This document shows, piece by piece, positions 1 to 10,892 of a stretch of 64,000 bases of DNA (position 1 is the first letter of the stretch; each line of letters begins with the position of its first letter). The DNA lies in contig JACKDW010000014.1 in assembly GCA_020633295.1 (NCBI GenBank), positions 164,471-228,470 on the forward strand. Reading direction: 5' to 3'. The notes under the pieces were generated by a model. It was not told the DNA's origin and made no database searches. It saw only the letters and a list, made by a program, of their open reading frames with translations. Source of the DNA: Myxococcales bacterium (GTDB lineage: Bacteria > Myxococcota_A > Polyangia > Nannocystales > Nannocystaceae). The position numbers were made by a program, and so were the translations under genes.

Positions 1-47
1 CGTAGCGATCGGCGCGCCCTCGCCTCCTCGACCGTGGAGTAAGACCC

Positions 48-1352
48 GTGAAGACCCTCCTGCACCTCCTGCTCGGCGCCGCCTCGCTCTCCGCCGCCCT
101 CGCTGTCAACCCCGCGCTGGCGCACGCGGCCCCTGACTCGACCGCGCTCGCCGTCGACGACGAGTACCTCGGCGACGTCGACCATCACACCAGCGCGCGC
201 GCCCGCGAGGTCACCACCGTCGTGGTCCACAACGGCGGCAGCGCGAGCGTCAACAACAGCACCTGGCAGGACCGCCGCGCGTCGTGCCACTACACCATCA
301 ACCGCGACGGCGCGATCTATCAGCACGTCGAGGAGGGGCGCGTCGCCTGGCACGCCAAGAGCGCGAACGCGACGTCGATCGGCGTCGAGCTCGAGATCCG
401 GCGCAAGTACGGGCGCACCTGCAACAACGTGCGCAAGGACGGCAAGGCCGCCGAGCTCGCGCGCGAGCAGGGCGTGCGCGTCGAGGACGTGTACGCCGAG
501 CTGTGCGCGCCGACGCCGGCGCAGTACAAGGCCCTGAGCGCGCTGATCCGCGACATCAAGACGCGGCACCCCGTCGACCGCGTGGTCGGGCACTGCGAGG
601 TCGAGCCCGAGGGCGGGCACGCCGACCCGCGCGCGTTCGACTGGACGCGCCTCGGCGAGGCCCCCCGCGCGCCCGGCAGCGACAACGCCTGCGACTGGTA
701 CCGCGTCGCGGCGGTGCACGCCAAGGTCGTCGGCTTCCGCGGCGCGACGGGCGGAGGCCAGCGGATCACGCTCAACCGCGGCAGCGAGCACGGGCTCTCG
801 GTCGGCGACCTCGGCTACATGCACGCCGGCGACGCGGACGCGCCCACCGCTGACTTCGTGATCGAGCGCGTGCGCGCGCGCGAGGCTGACGCGATCGTCA
901 ACATGACCCTCGAGCAAGTTAAGGCGAACCGGCAGGTCTCGGTCTCGGCGACCTTCGGCGGCGCGCGCGGCGAGGTCACCGGCGCCCGCGGCGGGCTGCT
1001 CTCCGCGCGCGAGGCCGGCGACGAGAAGCCGCGCCTGGGCTCGTGCGAGGACGACTTCACCTACCACAAGGGCGGGACGATCAAGGACTTCACCGTCGGC
1101 GAAGACGGCGCGATCGAGACGCTGACCCTCGCGAACGCCGGCTGGTCCCAGCGCGTCTGCGACGACGCCCGCGGGATGATCTACGCGGGCGACAAGACCG
1201 ACGCGTTCGTCGAGGACGAGGGCGGGCAGAAGATCCGCTTCCAGACGCATGAGGTCTCGGCGGGCGAGAGCGTCGCCCGGATCACGCACGGCCGCCTGAC
1301 CCCCGAGCTGCTGCGCGGCAACACGCGGATCGTGGTCCGCAGCAAGCGCTGA
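48..1352 (+). CDS. Secreted N-acetylmuramoyl-L-alanine amidase (Amidase_2/PGRP fold)
   Basis: Predicted zinc amidase that cleaves the bond between muramic acid and the stem peptide of peptidoglycan. Residues 1-27 form a Sec signal peptide (hydrophobic core, cleavage near ALAHA), so it acts outside the inner membrane. The Amidase_2 domain spans about residues 52-200: VVVHNGG gives zinc ligand His61, VVGHCEV gives His182, and HADPR eleven residues later gives Asp193, which is the family's H-H-D pattern. HYTINRDG and WHAKSANATSIGVELE are also typical. The 230 residues after the domain, roughly a third longer than a bare domain would need, resemble nothing I recognise. A GTG start is chosen because GGAG (36-39) lies eight bases upstream and the signal peptide follows at once. 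It could be a recycling enzyme or a predatory lysin; the sequence does not decide. Confidence 0.85.
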   Translation: MKTLLHLLLGAASLSAALAVNPALAHAAPDSTALAVDDEYLGDVDHHTSARAREVTTVVVHNGGSASVNNSTWQDRRASCHYTINRDGAIYQHVEEGRVAWHAKSANATSIGVELEIRRKYGRTCNNVRKDGKAAELAREQGVRVEDVYAELCAPTPAQYKALSALIRDIKTRHPVDRVVGHCEVEPEGGHADPRAFDWTRLGEAPRAPGSDNACDWYRVAAVHAKVVGFRGATGGGQRITLNRGSEHGLSVGDLGYMHAGDADAPTADFVIERVRAREADAIVNMTLEQVKANRQVSVSATFGGARGEVTGARGGLLSAREAGDEKPRLGSCEDDFTYHKGGTIKDFTVGEDGAIETLTLANAGWSQRVCDDARGMIYAGDKTDAFVEDEGGQKIRFQTHEVSAGESVARITHGRLTPELLRGNTRIVVRSKR

Positions 1353-1494
1353 GCGACCCCGCGCGCGCCCGTGGACGGGCACCGCGCGGCCGCCCTGCGA
1401 ACACCGAACTGAGAGACACGAGAGACACGAGAGACGGCCGCGTGATCGCGGTCGCCCGCGCGGAGCGATCCGGCGCGGGCAGGAGAGATGAGAC

Positions 1495-3390
1495 ATGAAC
1501 ACGCGACTCCCCCGACGATCCCCCCGACGATCCCCCCGACGACTCCGACTGACGACCCTGCCGGCCGCGCTCGCGCTGCTCGCCGCCGGCGCGCTGACCC
1601 ACACCGCGCAGGCCGCCGACTCGCCCGTGCGCTGGGTCGTGAAGAACACCGACGACGGCGATCAGGGCAAGCAGGTCAAGGCCGGCGAGGCCTACCACCT
1701 GTGCAACCTCGGCAAGGACGAGACCTGCCTGCAGCACTGGTCGCAGGGCTTCCAGGCCGGCGTGCACCTCGAGTGGAAGAAGCCCAAGCGCTTCCAGAAG
1801 GGCGGCGTCGTGTTCGAGCGCAAGGGCGGCGCCGGCGTGATCCAGTCGGGCGAGCGCGTGGCGATCCGGGTCGAGCACCCGAAGCACGACCTCGGGCACT
1901 ACCTCAAGTACGGCCCGCGCGACGAGTCCGGCGCGATCGAGCTGGTCTACAGCGACACGCCCGCGTACGAGTGGTCGATCGAGACCGCCGGCCCCCTCGA
2001 GACCGGCGCGACCGCGCTGGTCGTCAACCATGGCGACGGCGCGAACCCGCTGACCTACTGCTTCCGCCCCCGCGGCGCGTGGCTGCGCTGGCTCTCCGAC
2101 TGCGACGCGAAGTACGTCGAGGCGATCGCGGCCAAGGAGCGCGGCGACTTCACGACCTTCAACCGCATCAACGAGGAGGCGCGTCAGGAGCAGTTCGACC
2201 GCCAGCGGGCGAAGAGCGCCGAGCAGCGCGAGCAGGCCAAGGCCGAGGCCGAGGCGCGCTACGAGGCCGAGCGCGAGGCGCTGCGCCAGAAGGGCAAGGA
2301 GAACATGGAGCGCTACCGCGAGGAGCAGGAGGCGCGCCGGGCCGAGACGCAGAAGAAGATCGAGGAGATGCGCGCGAAGGGTCGCGAGCGGCACCAGCAG
2401 GCGCTCGCGGAGCGCGAGCAGGCCTACCAGGACACGCTCGCCGAGCTCAAGTCGAAGCGCGAGGCGTCGATGAAGCGCTACGAGACGGAGGCCAAGGCGC
2501 GCGCCGCCGAGGCGCAGAAGCAGATCGACGAGCTGCGCGCGACCTCGAAGTCCGCGGCGAAGTCGGCCGAGGAGAAGCTCGACGGCGCGGTGGCCACGGC
2601 CGAGGGCGCGTTCAAGGGCGCGGAGGCCACGGCGCTGCGCGCCCTCGAGCAGGGGAAGCAGCAGGCCGAGGGCGCGTTCAAGTCGGAGCTCGGCAAGGCC
2701 GAGTCGGCCGCGAAGTCAGCCAAGCAGAAGGCCGAGCGCGAACTCAAGCAGGCCAAGCAGGACGCCAAGGCCAAGCTCGACGACGCCAAAAAGCAGGCGG
2801 AGGCCAAGCGCGACGAGGCGATCGCCGCGGCCAAGGCCAAGCTCGACGACGCCAAGCAGCGCGGCAAGGAGGCCGAGGAGAAGGCGCGCGCCGAGCTCGA
2901 CGAGGCCAAGAAGAAAGCCCAGGCCGAGCTCGAGAAGGCCAAGGACGCCGCCAAGCGCGAGTTCGACACGGCCAAGCAGAAGGCCGAGGGCGCGCTCAAG
3001 AAGGCCAAGAGCGAGGCCGAGGGCGCGCTCAAGAAGGCCAAGCAGAAAGCCCAGGCCGAGCTCAAGCAGGCCAAGGACAAGGCGCAGGCCGCCTTCGACA
3101 AGGCCAAGGGCGACGCCAAGGCCAAGCTCGACGCGGCCAAGCAGAAAGCCCAGGCCGAGCTCGAGAAAGCCAAGCAGAAGGCCGAGGAGGCGTTCAAGCG
3201 CTCGAAGGAGAAGGCCGAGGCAGAGCTGAAGAAGGCCAAGGACGCCGCCAAGCGCGAGCTCGACAAGGCCAAGGGCGAGCTCGACAAGGCCAAGCAGAAG
3301 GCCAAGGGCGAGCTCAACAAGGCCAAGGACGCCGCCAAGCGCGAGCTCGACAAGGTCGAGGACGCGATCAAGGACCTGTTCTCGTTCTGA
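1495..3390 (+). CDS. Secreted Lys/Ala/Glu-rich coiled-coil protein, LEA-like repeats
   Basis: Of 631 residues, the first 41 are an Arg-rich n-region (RSPRRSPRR, encoded by a 12-base DNA repeat) and a hydrophobic stretch ending HTAQAA, so export is likely. Residues about 42-205 form a compact domain that I cannot name, with four Cys (CNLGKDETC, TYCF, SDC). From about 215 to 620 it is almost pure charged helix, first Glu/Arg/Gln-rich, then repeated units of the type KAKQKAEAELK. The last 60 residues show a clear 11-residue period (LDKAKQKAKGE, LNKAKDAAKRE), as in group 3 LEA proteins and apolipoprotein-like helices. It ends DLFSF. An AGGAGAG Shine-Dalgarno precedes the ATG. A role in desiccation or envelope protection is inference only. 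Confidence 0.8.
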   Translation: MNTRLPRRSPRRSPRRLRLTTLPAALALLAAGALTHTAQAADSPVRWVVKNTDDGDQGKQVKAGEAYHLCNLGKDETCLQHWSQGFQAGVHLEWKKPKRFQKGGVVFERKGGAGVIQSGERVAIRVEHPKHDLGHYLKYGPRDESGAIELVYSDTPAYEWSIETAGPLETGATALVVNHGDGANPLTYCFRPRGAWLRWLSDCDAKYVEAIAAKERGDFTTFNRINEEARQEQFDRQRAKSAEQREQAKAEAEARYEAEREALRQKGKENMERYREEQEARRAETQKKIEEMRAKGRERHQQALAEREQAYQDTLAELKSKREASMKRYETEAKARAAEAQKQIDELRATSKSAAKSAEEKLDGAVATAEGAFKGAEATALRALEQGKQQAEGAFKSELGKAESAAKSAKQKAERELKQAKQDAKAKLDDAKKQAEAKRDEAIAAAKAKLDDAKQRGKEAEEKARAELDEAKKKAQAELEKAKDAAKREFDTAKQKAEGALKKAKSEAEGALKKAKQKAQAELKQAKDKAQAAFDKAKGDAKAKLDAAKQKAQAELEKAKQKAEEAFKRSKEKAEAELKKAKDAAKRELDKAKGELDKAKQKAKGELNKAKDAAKRELDKVEDAIKDLFSF

Positions 3391-3513
3391 TCCTTCGCGC
3401 CCGTCGCGATCGAGAGGCCGGCGCTCGCGAGCGTCGGCCTCGCTCGTGGTGCCGCGCGCGGAAACGCCTCCCGCAGCGACGCGCCCCTGGTGACGGCGCG
3501 CCGCCGCATCCCC

Positions 3514-3519
3514 TATGCT
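3514..3519 (+). promoter_or_regulatory. -10-like hexamer TATGCT of a probable leaderless promoter
   Basis: TATGCT stands six bases before the GTG of the kinase at 3526, and there is no Shine-Dalgarno. Transcription would start at or next to the start codon. Confidence 0.5.
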
Positions 3520-3525
3520 CGGACC

Positions 3526-5142
<1,617 letters not shown>

Positions 5143-5171
5143 GCGGCGCGTGCCGACGCGCGGCGCGGTGC

Positions 5172-5177
5172 TACCCT
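5172..5177 (+). promoter_or_regulatory. -10-like hexamer TACCCT of a probable leaderless promoter
   Basis: TACCCT lies eight bases before the ATG at 5186 and overlaps no Shine-Dalgarno. Same geometry as at 3514, 35739, 56223, 56953 and 58312. Confidence 0.4.
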
Positions 5178-5185
5178 GCCTCGCC

Positions 5186-5995
5186 ATGCGAGGCCGCGCC
5201 CGAAAGACGACACCGCGGGTCAAGGGCGGCCGCGTGCAGCGAAAGAACTTTCGCGACGCGCGCGGGCGCGCCGCCGGCCAGGCGCTCGAGCTGCGCGTCG
5301 ACGTTCCTGGCCTTGGGTACAGGCACGTCGTCGCGCGCGAGCACCTCCAGCGCTTCCTCGAGCTGATCCCCGACTGGGAGCGCGCGCGCGCGGGCCTGCA
5401 CGCGATCGTGCTCGCCGCGGGCGACGAGGAGGCGGACGGCTGGTACGACTGCGGCGTCATCGCGCTGACCGCCTGGCCCGATCCGCCGACGACCACCGTG
5501 TGCGCCGAGTACTTCGAAGAGCACCGCGACATCCTCACGCGGCTCGGCGTGCCGTCGCGCCAGGCGCCGAGCTTCCTCGGCGTCGTCGACGAGGCCGTCG
5601 CCCCCTCCTGGTGGAAGATGCCCGGGACGTCGGCGCTGCTCGACGCGGCGCTCGACATCATCTCCTTCGACGTCGAGCCCGCGGACGCGCCGGGCGAGTG
5701 GCGCGTGCGCGACACCTCCGTGCATCAGGAGGGCGGCCCGGTGATCGCCGAGCTGCACGAGCTCGACGGCGCGCTGCACGTCTACGAGCGCCGCGTGGCG
5801 CTCCGCTTCGACCGCCGCCGCGCCGCCGCGTTCCAGCTGCTCCACGTCCTGCTGCACGAGCTGGGGCACCACGTCGACGCCCAGGGGCCGCTGAGCAGGC
5901 GCGCCTACTGGCGGCGTGAGGAGTTCGCGGAGCAGTGGGCGCGCCGCTGCGCCGATCGGATCTGGTCGGCGTATCACCGGCTGCCCTTCGCGTAG
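5186..5995 (+). CDS. HELGHH metalloprotein of unknown function
   Basis: About 269 residues with no signal peptide and no membrane segment, so probably cytoplasmic. The one recognisable motif is HELGHH near residue 237, the HExxH zinc signature of metallopeptidases. It sits in an amphipathic helix (FQLLHVLLHELGHHVDAQG) and is followed by RREEFAEQWA, where the Glu could be the third zinc ligand, as in gluzincin-like folds. The rest (Trp-rich TAWPDP, PSWWKMPG) is unfamiliar. The ATG at 5186 is preferred to the one at 5150 because TACCCT lies eight bases upstream and the earlier residues are not conserved-looking. A copy of the dispersed palindrome lies at 5306. It could be a true protease or a non-catalytic zinc protein. 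Confidence 0.65.
   Translation: MRGRARKTTPRVKGGRVQRKNFRDARGRAAGQALELRVDVPGLGYRHVVAREHLQRFLELIPDWERARAGLHAIVLAAGDEEADGWYDCGVIALTAWPDPPTTTVCAEYFEEHRDILTRLGVPSRQAPSFLGVVDEAVAPSWWKMPGTSALLDAALDIISFDVEPADAPGEWRVRDTSVHQEGGPVIAELHELDGALHVYERRVALRFDRRRAAAFQLLHVLLHELGHHVDAQGPLSRRAYWRREEFAEQWARRCADRIWSAYHRLPFA
5306..5323. repeat. Dispersed 18-bp interrupted palindrome
   Basis: CCTGGCC-TTGG-GTACAGG: outer arms CCTG/CAGG are exactly complementary and the inner arm bases are imperfect. Within the HELGHH gene. Confidence 0.4.
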
Positions 5996-6137
5996 CGACG
6001 CGACCCGACGCGCGCGCCCGCGCCCGTCGCCTGCACAGGATCTGCACAGAACCTGCGCCGCTTCTGCCCGCGCCGCTCGCGAGTTCCGCACGCGCGCTTG
6101 ATAGACCTGCACCGTCGCCCCGCCGCGCCGCCTAGAA

Positions 6138-6155
6138 CATGTCTCCATAGACATG
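6138..6155. repeat. Dispersed 18-bp palindrome, perfect copy upstream of membrane-protein operon
   Basis: CATGTCT-CCAT-AGACATG, two perfectly complementary 7-base arms around 4 bases. It lies 43 bases before the GTG at 6198, where an operator would be expected. Confidence 0.6.
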
Positions 6156-6182
6156 CTCCAGGAGTTCGCCTGGGCGCCCGCA

Positions 6183-6188
6183 GAGGAG
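6183..6188 (+). promoter_or_regulatory. Ribosome binding site GAGGAG that decides the start at 6198
   Basis: GAGGAG is nine bases before GTG 6198. It supports this start over the in-frame ATG at 6153. Confidence 0.6.
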
Positions 6189-6197
6189 CCAACGCCC

Positions 6198-6896
6198 GTG
6201 ACCCTCGCCAGCGAATCCATCGACCCCGTGTTCCCCGAGGGCGCCTACGCCCGGCTCGAGCCGCGCCAGCGCCCGTATCACGCCGGGCGCGAGGCCCGTG
6301 AGCCCGCGCCGCCACCACGCGAGCCCGCGGCCCCGCGGCCAGAGCCAGGCGCGCGCGAGCTCGTCACCGGGCTGCTGCGCGCGCTCGCGGGCCTGGGGCT
6401 GCTCGGCGCCGCCGCGGGGCTCGGCTCCGTCGGCGAGGTCTCCCACACCGCAGGCTGGGCCGTCACGCTGCGGATGGTCCCGGCGACCGTGCTCAACATC
6501 GGCGGCGCGCTGCTGCTCGCGAGCCCGGCGCTCGTCGCCCTGCACCAGTTCCTCGACCTGCGCGCGCGCCCGGAGGCGCTGGCCGCCGCGCTGACCCGCG
6601 GCCTGATCGCCGTCGGTCAGCTCGCCGCTGGCCTCGCGCCGGTGGTCCTGTTCTTCTCGGCCACGACCGATCTGTGGCTCGCCGCGTTCCTCGCGTCGAT
6701 GCTCGCGCTCGGCGCGGTCGGCTACGTCGTCTGCGCCCGCGAGCTGACCCAGGCCGAGCGCGGCAACGACGAGCAGGCCCCCGTCTCGCCCCGCTTCCAC
6801 GCGCTCGTGCACGGCTGGCTGCTGCTCACGCTGCTCATCGCGCTGCGGCTCGGGGTCGACCTCGCCGACTTCGTCCTCGCCGTCTCGCGCTTCTAG
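6198..6896 (+). CDS. Multi-pass membrane protein of unknown function
   Basis: 232 residues. The first 55 are Pro/Ala/Arg-rich and probably cytoplasmic. Then come about five hydrophobic segments (for example LLRALAGLGLLGAAAGLG, ALLLASPALVALHQFL, VVLFFSATTDLWLAAF, LLLTLLIALRLGVDL). I recognise no family. The GTG at 6198 is chosen because GAGGAG (6183-6188) is nine bases upstream; an ATG at 6153 lies inside the perfect palindrome and has no ribosome site. It heads a same-strand run through the histidine kinase at 9385, with spacing of 40 bases or less, so these are probably one operon of sensing or envelope function. Confidence 0.7.
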   Translation: MTLASESIDPVFPEGAYARLEPRQRPYHAGREAREPAPPPREPAAPRPEPGARELVTGLLRALAGLGLLGAAAGLGSVGEVSHTAGWAVTLRMVPATVLNIGGALLLASPALVALHQFLDLRARPEALAAALTRGLIAVGQLAAGLAPVVLFFSATTDLWLAAFLASMLALGAVGYVVCARELTQAERGNDEQAPVSPRFHALVHGWLLLTLLIALRLGVDLADFVLAVSRF

Positions 6897-6936
6897 ACAC
6901 GCGCTTCTCGTCACGCGCCCCCAGGAGACCACGAAG

Positions 6937-7911
6937 ATGACCGTCCCGACCTCATACTCGACGCCCGCGACGTCGTCCCGGCGCACGATCCTCGAGCTGA
7001 CCACGCTGCTGCTGCGCGACCCGCAGGCGCTCATCGACGCCGGCGACCGCGAGCAGGCGCTCGGCGAGCTCGCGCCGCGCCTGCTCGCGATCACCTGCGC
7101 CGGCGCGAGCCTCTTCGGCCTCGTCGTCGGCTCCTACCGCGGCGGCGTGCAGCACCTCTACGCCGCCGTGAAGATGCCGCTGCTGCTGCTGCTGCCGGTG
7201 CTCGTCGGCCTGCCCGCGATCCGGGCGCTGTACGCCGCGTGCGAGGTCCACACCTCGCGCTCGCGCCTCGGGCTCGCCGCGCTCGCCGGCATGGCCCGCA
7301 CCGCGGTGCTCGCGGCCGCCTGCGCGCCGCTGCTGTGGCTGCTCTACTCCGTGCACATCAGCTACCACCGCGCGATCCTGGTGATGACCGCGTGCCTGCT
7401 CGCGGTCGGGCTCCCGGGGCTCACCGCGCTGACCCGCGGGCTCCCGCGCGGCGGCCAGCACCGCTGGCTCGCGAGCGCAGGCTCGGTGATCATCCTCGGC
7501 GCGCTGCTGGCCCAGTCCGGGTGGCTGCTGCGGCCCTTCGTCGTGCGCCCGCGGGCCGAGGCCACCTTCCTGCGCGCGATCCAGGCCGACGTGTTCTCGA
7601 GCCTCAACGCGACCTACGACTCGTCCAAGGGCCGCTACCGGGGCTGGAGCGCGCGCTCGCACGGCTTCATCGGGGCCAAGGCCGCGCCCCCGCCCCCGCC
7701 GCCCTCGCGCCGCCTCGAGCTCGGCGAGCGCGCGCTCGCCGAGAGCGCGAGCGCTCGCCGAGCGCGCGCCTCCGACCTGGCCATTGAGTCACCCGAGGCG
7801 CCCGCCGCCGTCGACCGCGGCGCGCTCGAGTCTCCCGCGCCGCCCCCACAGAACATGTCGATGGAGACAGCCACCTACGCCACGGACACGGCCGCCGACC
7901 TCCCCCGCTGA
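6937..7911 (+). CDS. Multi-pass membrane protein with Pro-rich cytoplasmic tail (Yip1-like layout)
   Basis: 324 residues. The N-terminal 25 (TILELTTLLLRDPQALI) precede about six hydrophobic helices between residues 48 and 205. The order resembles Yip1-type small membrane proteins, with a long initial soluble helix, but the match is by layout only. After residue 205 the protein is soluble, with a run of prolines (APPPPPPS) and an Ala/Arg/Ser tail. AGGAG (6923-6927) is nine bases before the ATG. The 3' end contains a copy of the dispersed palindrome at 7854 (codons for NMSMETA). Same transcription unit as its neighbours. Confidence 0.7.
   Translation: MTVPTSYSTPATSSRRTILELTTLLLRDPQALIDAGDREQALGELAPRLLAITCAGASLFGLVVGSYRGGVQHLYAAVKMPLLLLLPVLVGLPAIRALYAACEVHTSRSRLGLAALAGMARTAVLAAACAPLLWLLYSVHISYHRAILVMTACLLAVGLPGLTALTRGLPRGGQHRWLASAGSVIILGALLAQSGWLLRPFVVRPRAEATFLRAIQADVFSSLNATYDSSKGRYRGWSARSHGFIGAKAAPPPPPPSRRLELGERALAESASARRARASDLAIESPEAPAAVDRGALESPAPPPQNMSMETATYATDTAADLPR
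7854..7871. repeat. Dispersed 18-bp interrupted palindrome
   Basis: CATGTCG-ATGG-AGACAGC, with TGTC/GACA complementary. At the 3' end of the membrane-protein gene, 83 bases before the next start. Confidence 0.45.
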
Positions 7912-7953
7912 CCGCCGCGCCCGCTCGCGCGCCGCGTGACCCAAGGACCACCC

Positions 7954-8622
7954 ATGACGTTCTCGGCCCTGTTCATGACCCGCTTCACCTCCGGCCTGCT
8001 CGCGCTCGGCGACCCGCCCCCCCACGCGCTGTGGGTCAGCCTCGGGCTCGGCTACCTCGCCGTCGGCGCGGCCGTGGCCTGGAGGCTCGCGCGCGCCGGC
8101 TTCCCCGCGGGGACCTCCGTCAGCGGCTTCGCCTGCTGGCCGCTGCTGCTCGGCCTGCTGCACGAGCCGCGCCCGCCCGCGCAGGCCGGCGGCCCCAGGC
8201 TCCTCGCGCATCAGCGCCTGCATGAGCGCGCTGCGGCTGACGCTCGCCGAGCCGGCCGCGCAGGGCCTCGCCGGGCGCGAGGACGTCGATGCCCTCGAAC
8301 GCGCGCTCTACCTCGCCGACCGCCGCGTCGCGCTCGCCGACCGCATGCTCGAGGAGCTCGGCGCGGCCGCGCGTCGCCGCCCGAGCGCGCGCGCCGGCGA
8401 GGCGCCCGTCGACGACGACATCGCCCGCGGGCTCGCGGCCCTGCGCGCCGCTCGCGACCACGCGATCGCGGAGCTCGACGCCGTGCTCGACGCCGTCCTG
8501 CAGCTGCGCATCCAGGTCGGGCTGCGCACGCTCGCCGGCGGTCGCCTGCCCGTGCAGGAGCGCCTGCAGGACCTCCAGGCTCGCGTCGCCGCGCTCGCGG
8601 AGTTATCCTCGCTGGAGCTCGC

Positions 8623-8635
<13 letters not shown>
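7954..8635 (+). pseudogene. Membrane/coiled-coil protein split by a frameshift near 8155-8215
   Basis: The frame starting at ATG 7954 (AAGGA seven bases upstream) encodes two membrane segments (HALWVSLGLGYLAVGAAVAW and SGFACWPLLLGLL), then turns into low-quality Arg-rich sequence without stopping. A different frame, readable from about 8162 with an ATG at 8222, encodes a good amphipathic helical protein (LAEPAAQGLAGREDVDALE) and stops at 8635, overlapping the response regulator start. The simplest reading is one gene for an N-terminal membrane anchor plus a coiled coil, with one base missing at the junction. It could instead be two overlapping genes, the second starting at ATG 8222 (137 residues). 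Family unknown. Confidence 0.5.
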
Positions 8636-9354
<719 letters not shown>

Positions 9355-9384
9355 GCGGCTCGGGTCGCCGCGCGCGCAGCCCCC

Positions 9385-10851
9385 ATGAACGACCGCCCAC
9401 GCGAGCGCGCGCGGACTCGCTGGGGCCTGCCGCTGCGGGCCTGGCTGGTGCTCTCCTACCTCGTGGTGCTCGCGCTGCCGCTGCTCGCGTTCCTCGCGAC
9501 CGGCGCGCTCGCGACGGACCTCATCCGGCAGACGCGGCTCAACCTCGAGAACCAGGGCGAGCTCATCGCGCTGTTCGTCGGCGAGCGCCTGACCGGGCCC
9601 GACGCGCCCGAAGGCGTCGCCGCGCTCGCGCCCCAGCTCACCCCCACGCTGCAGGCCGCCCGCGAGCGCACCCTCGCCGGCGTGCGCGTCCTGGACGCGC
9701 GCGGGGTCGTCATCGCCAGCAGCGGGGAGGGCGTCGGCGCCGCGCTCGCGGGCGACCCCGAGGTCGCGGCTGCCCTGTCTGGTGAGACAGGTATCAACGT
9801 GCGCCCGCGCCCGACCAGGAGCCGCCAGCAGCCGCTCGCGAGCCCGAGCCGGCGCGCGCGCGTGCGCCTGTTCGTCGCCAAGCCCATCGCCGGTCCCGAC
9901 GGCCAGGTCGCCGGCGTCGTGCTGCTCTCGCGGACGCCCCGCGAGGAGCTGCAGGCGCTCTATCACATGTCGCCGCGGCTGCTGTGGGGCCTGCTCGTCG
10001 CGCTCGCGCTGACGCTGACCATCGCCGGGCTCGCCGGCTACTACGGCAGCCGCTCGCTGCGGCGCCTCGCCGAGGCCGCGCGCCGCGTCAGCGTCGGCCA
10101 GCGCCTGGAGCCCGCCGAGATCGAGCGCAGCGCGCGCTCGCGCGTGGTCGAGGTCCGCGAGCTCGCGCGCGCCGTCGCGACCATGACCGAGAAGCTGCAG
10201 GCGCGCGTCGACTACATCAACGAGTTCGCCGGCAACGTCTCGCACGAGTTCCGCACGCCGCTGGCGACGCTGCGCGGCACCGCCGAGCTCCTGCATGACG
10301 ATGAGGACATGTCGCTCGAGCAGCGGCGCAAGTTCCTCGTCAACGCGCAGGGCGAGCTCGACCGCATGGAGCGCCTCGTCGCCGGCCTGCTCGCGCTCGC
10401 GCGCGCCGAGCGGACCCACGCCCTCGAGCCGCTCGACCCGCGCGCGCTGCTCGACGCGCTCGCGGGGCGCCGCCCGCAGATCGCGGTCACCCACGCGGCC
10501 GACGAGCGCGCGCGCGTGCAGGGCAGCCGCGCCCAGCTCGCGGCCGCGCTCGACAACCTCGTCGACAACGCGCTCACCCACGGCGGCGCGCGCGTGCGCG
10601 TCGAGGTCTCAACCTGGTCGGACGACCAGCACGTCGGCTTCGCCGTGCGCGACGACGGCCGCGGGATCTCGCCGGCCAACCTCCCCCGCGTGTTCGAACG
10701 CTTCTTCACGACCGGCCGCGAGCGCGGCGGCACAGGCCTCGGCCTCCCGCTCGTGCGCCTGATCTGCCAGACCCACGGCGGCGACATCGAGCTCACGAGC
10801 GCGCCCGACGGCACCGAGGCCCGGATCACGCTGCCGCGCGCGCCGGGGTGA
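9385..10851 (+). CDS. Sensor histidine kinase
   Basis: 488 residues. Transmembrane helix 1 (about 19-45) and helix 2 (about 196-218, LLWGLLVALALTLTIAGLAG) flank a 150-residue periplasmic sensor region. Then HAMP, a HisKA domain with the phosphorylated His287 in NVSHEFRTPL, and an HATPase_c domain: N-box DNLVDNALTHG, G1 DDGRGIS, F-box FERFFTT, G2 GTGLGLPL. All catalytic motifs are present. Cognate of the response regulator at 8623. The sensor region holds a perfect 7-4-7 palindrome (9774) and the H-box region a second copy (10294), so two elements lie in one gene. Signal unknown. Confidence 0.92.
   Translation: MNDRPRERARTRWGLPLRAWLVLSYLVVLALPLLAFLATGALATDLIRQTRLNLENQGELIALFVGERLTGPDAPEGVAALAPQLTPTLQAARERTLAGVRVLDARGVVIASSGEGVGAALAGDPEVAAALSGETGINVRPRPTRSRQQPLASPSRRARVRLFVAKPIAGPDGQVAGVVLLSRTPREELQALYHMSPRLLWGLLVALALTLTIAGLAGYYGSRSLRRLAEAARRVSVGQRLEPAEIERSARSRVVEVRELARAVATMTEKLQARVDYINEFAGNVSHEFRTPLATLRGTAELLHDDEDMSLEQRRKFLVNAQGELDRMERLVAGLLALARAERTHALEPLDPRALLDALAGRRPQIAVTHAADERARVQGSRAQLAAALDNLVDNALTHGGARVRVEVSTWSDDQHVGFAVRDDGRGISPANLPRVFERFFTTGRERGGTGLGLPLVRLICQTHGGDIELTSAPDGTEARITLPRAPG
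9774..9791. repeat. Dispersed 18-bp palindrome, perfect copy
   Basis: CCTGTCT-GGTG-AGACAGG: both 7-base arms fully complementary. Codes for LSGETG in the sensor region of the histidine kinase. Confidence 0.6.
10294..10311. repeat. Dispersed 18-bp interrupted palindrome
   Basis: CATGACG-ATGA-GGACATG, CATG at both ends with 10 bases between. Within the histidine kinase gene. Confidence 0.5.
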
Positions 10852-10892
10852 TCGACCGGCGGCCAGCCGTCGACTCGTCGCTCGCGACTCGC

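Noticed and set aside
6138..6155. LexA/SOS box
   Set aside because: CTGT-N8-ACAG and GAAC-N4-GTTC patterns do not fit, and the number of copies in coding DNA argues against an SOS operator.
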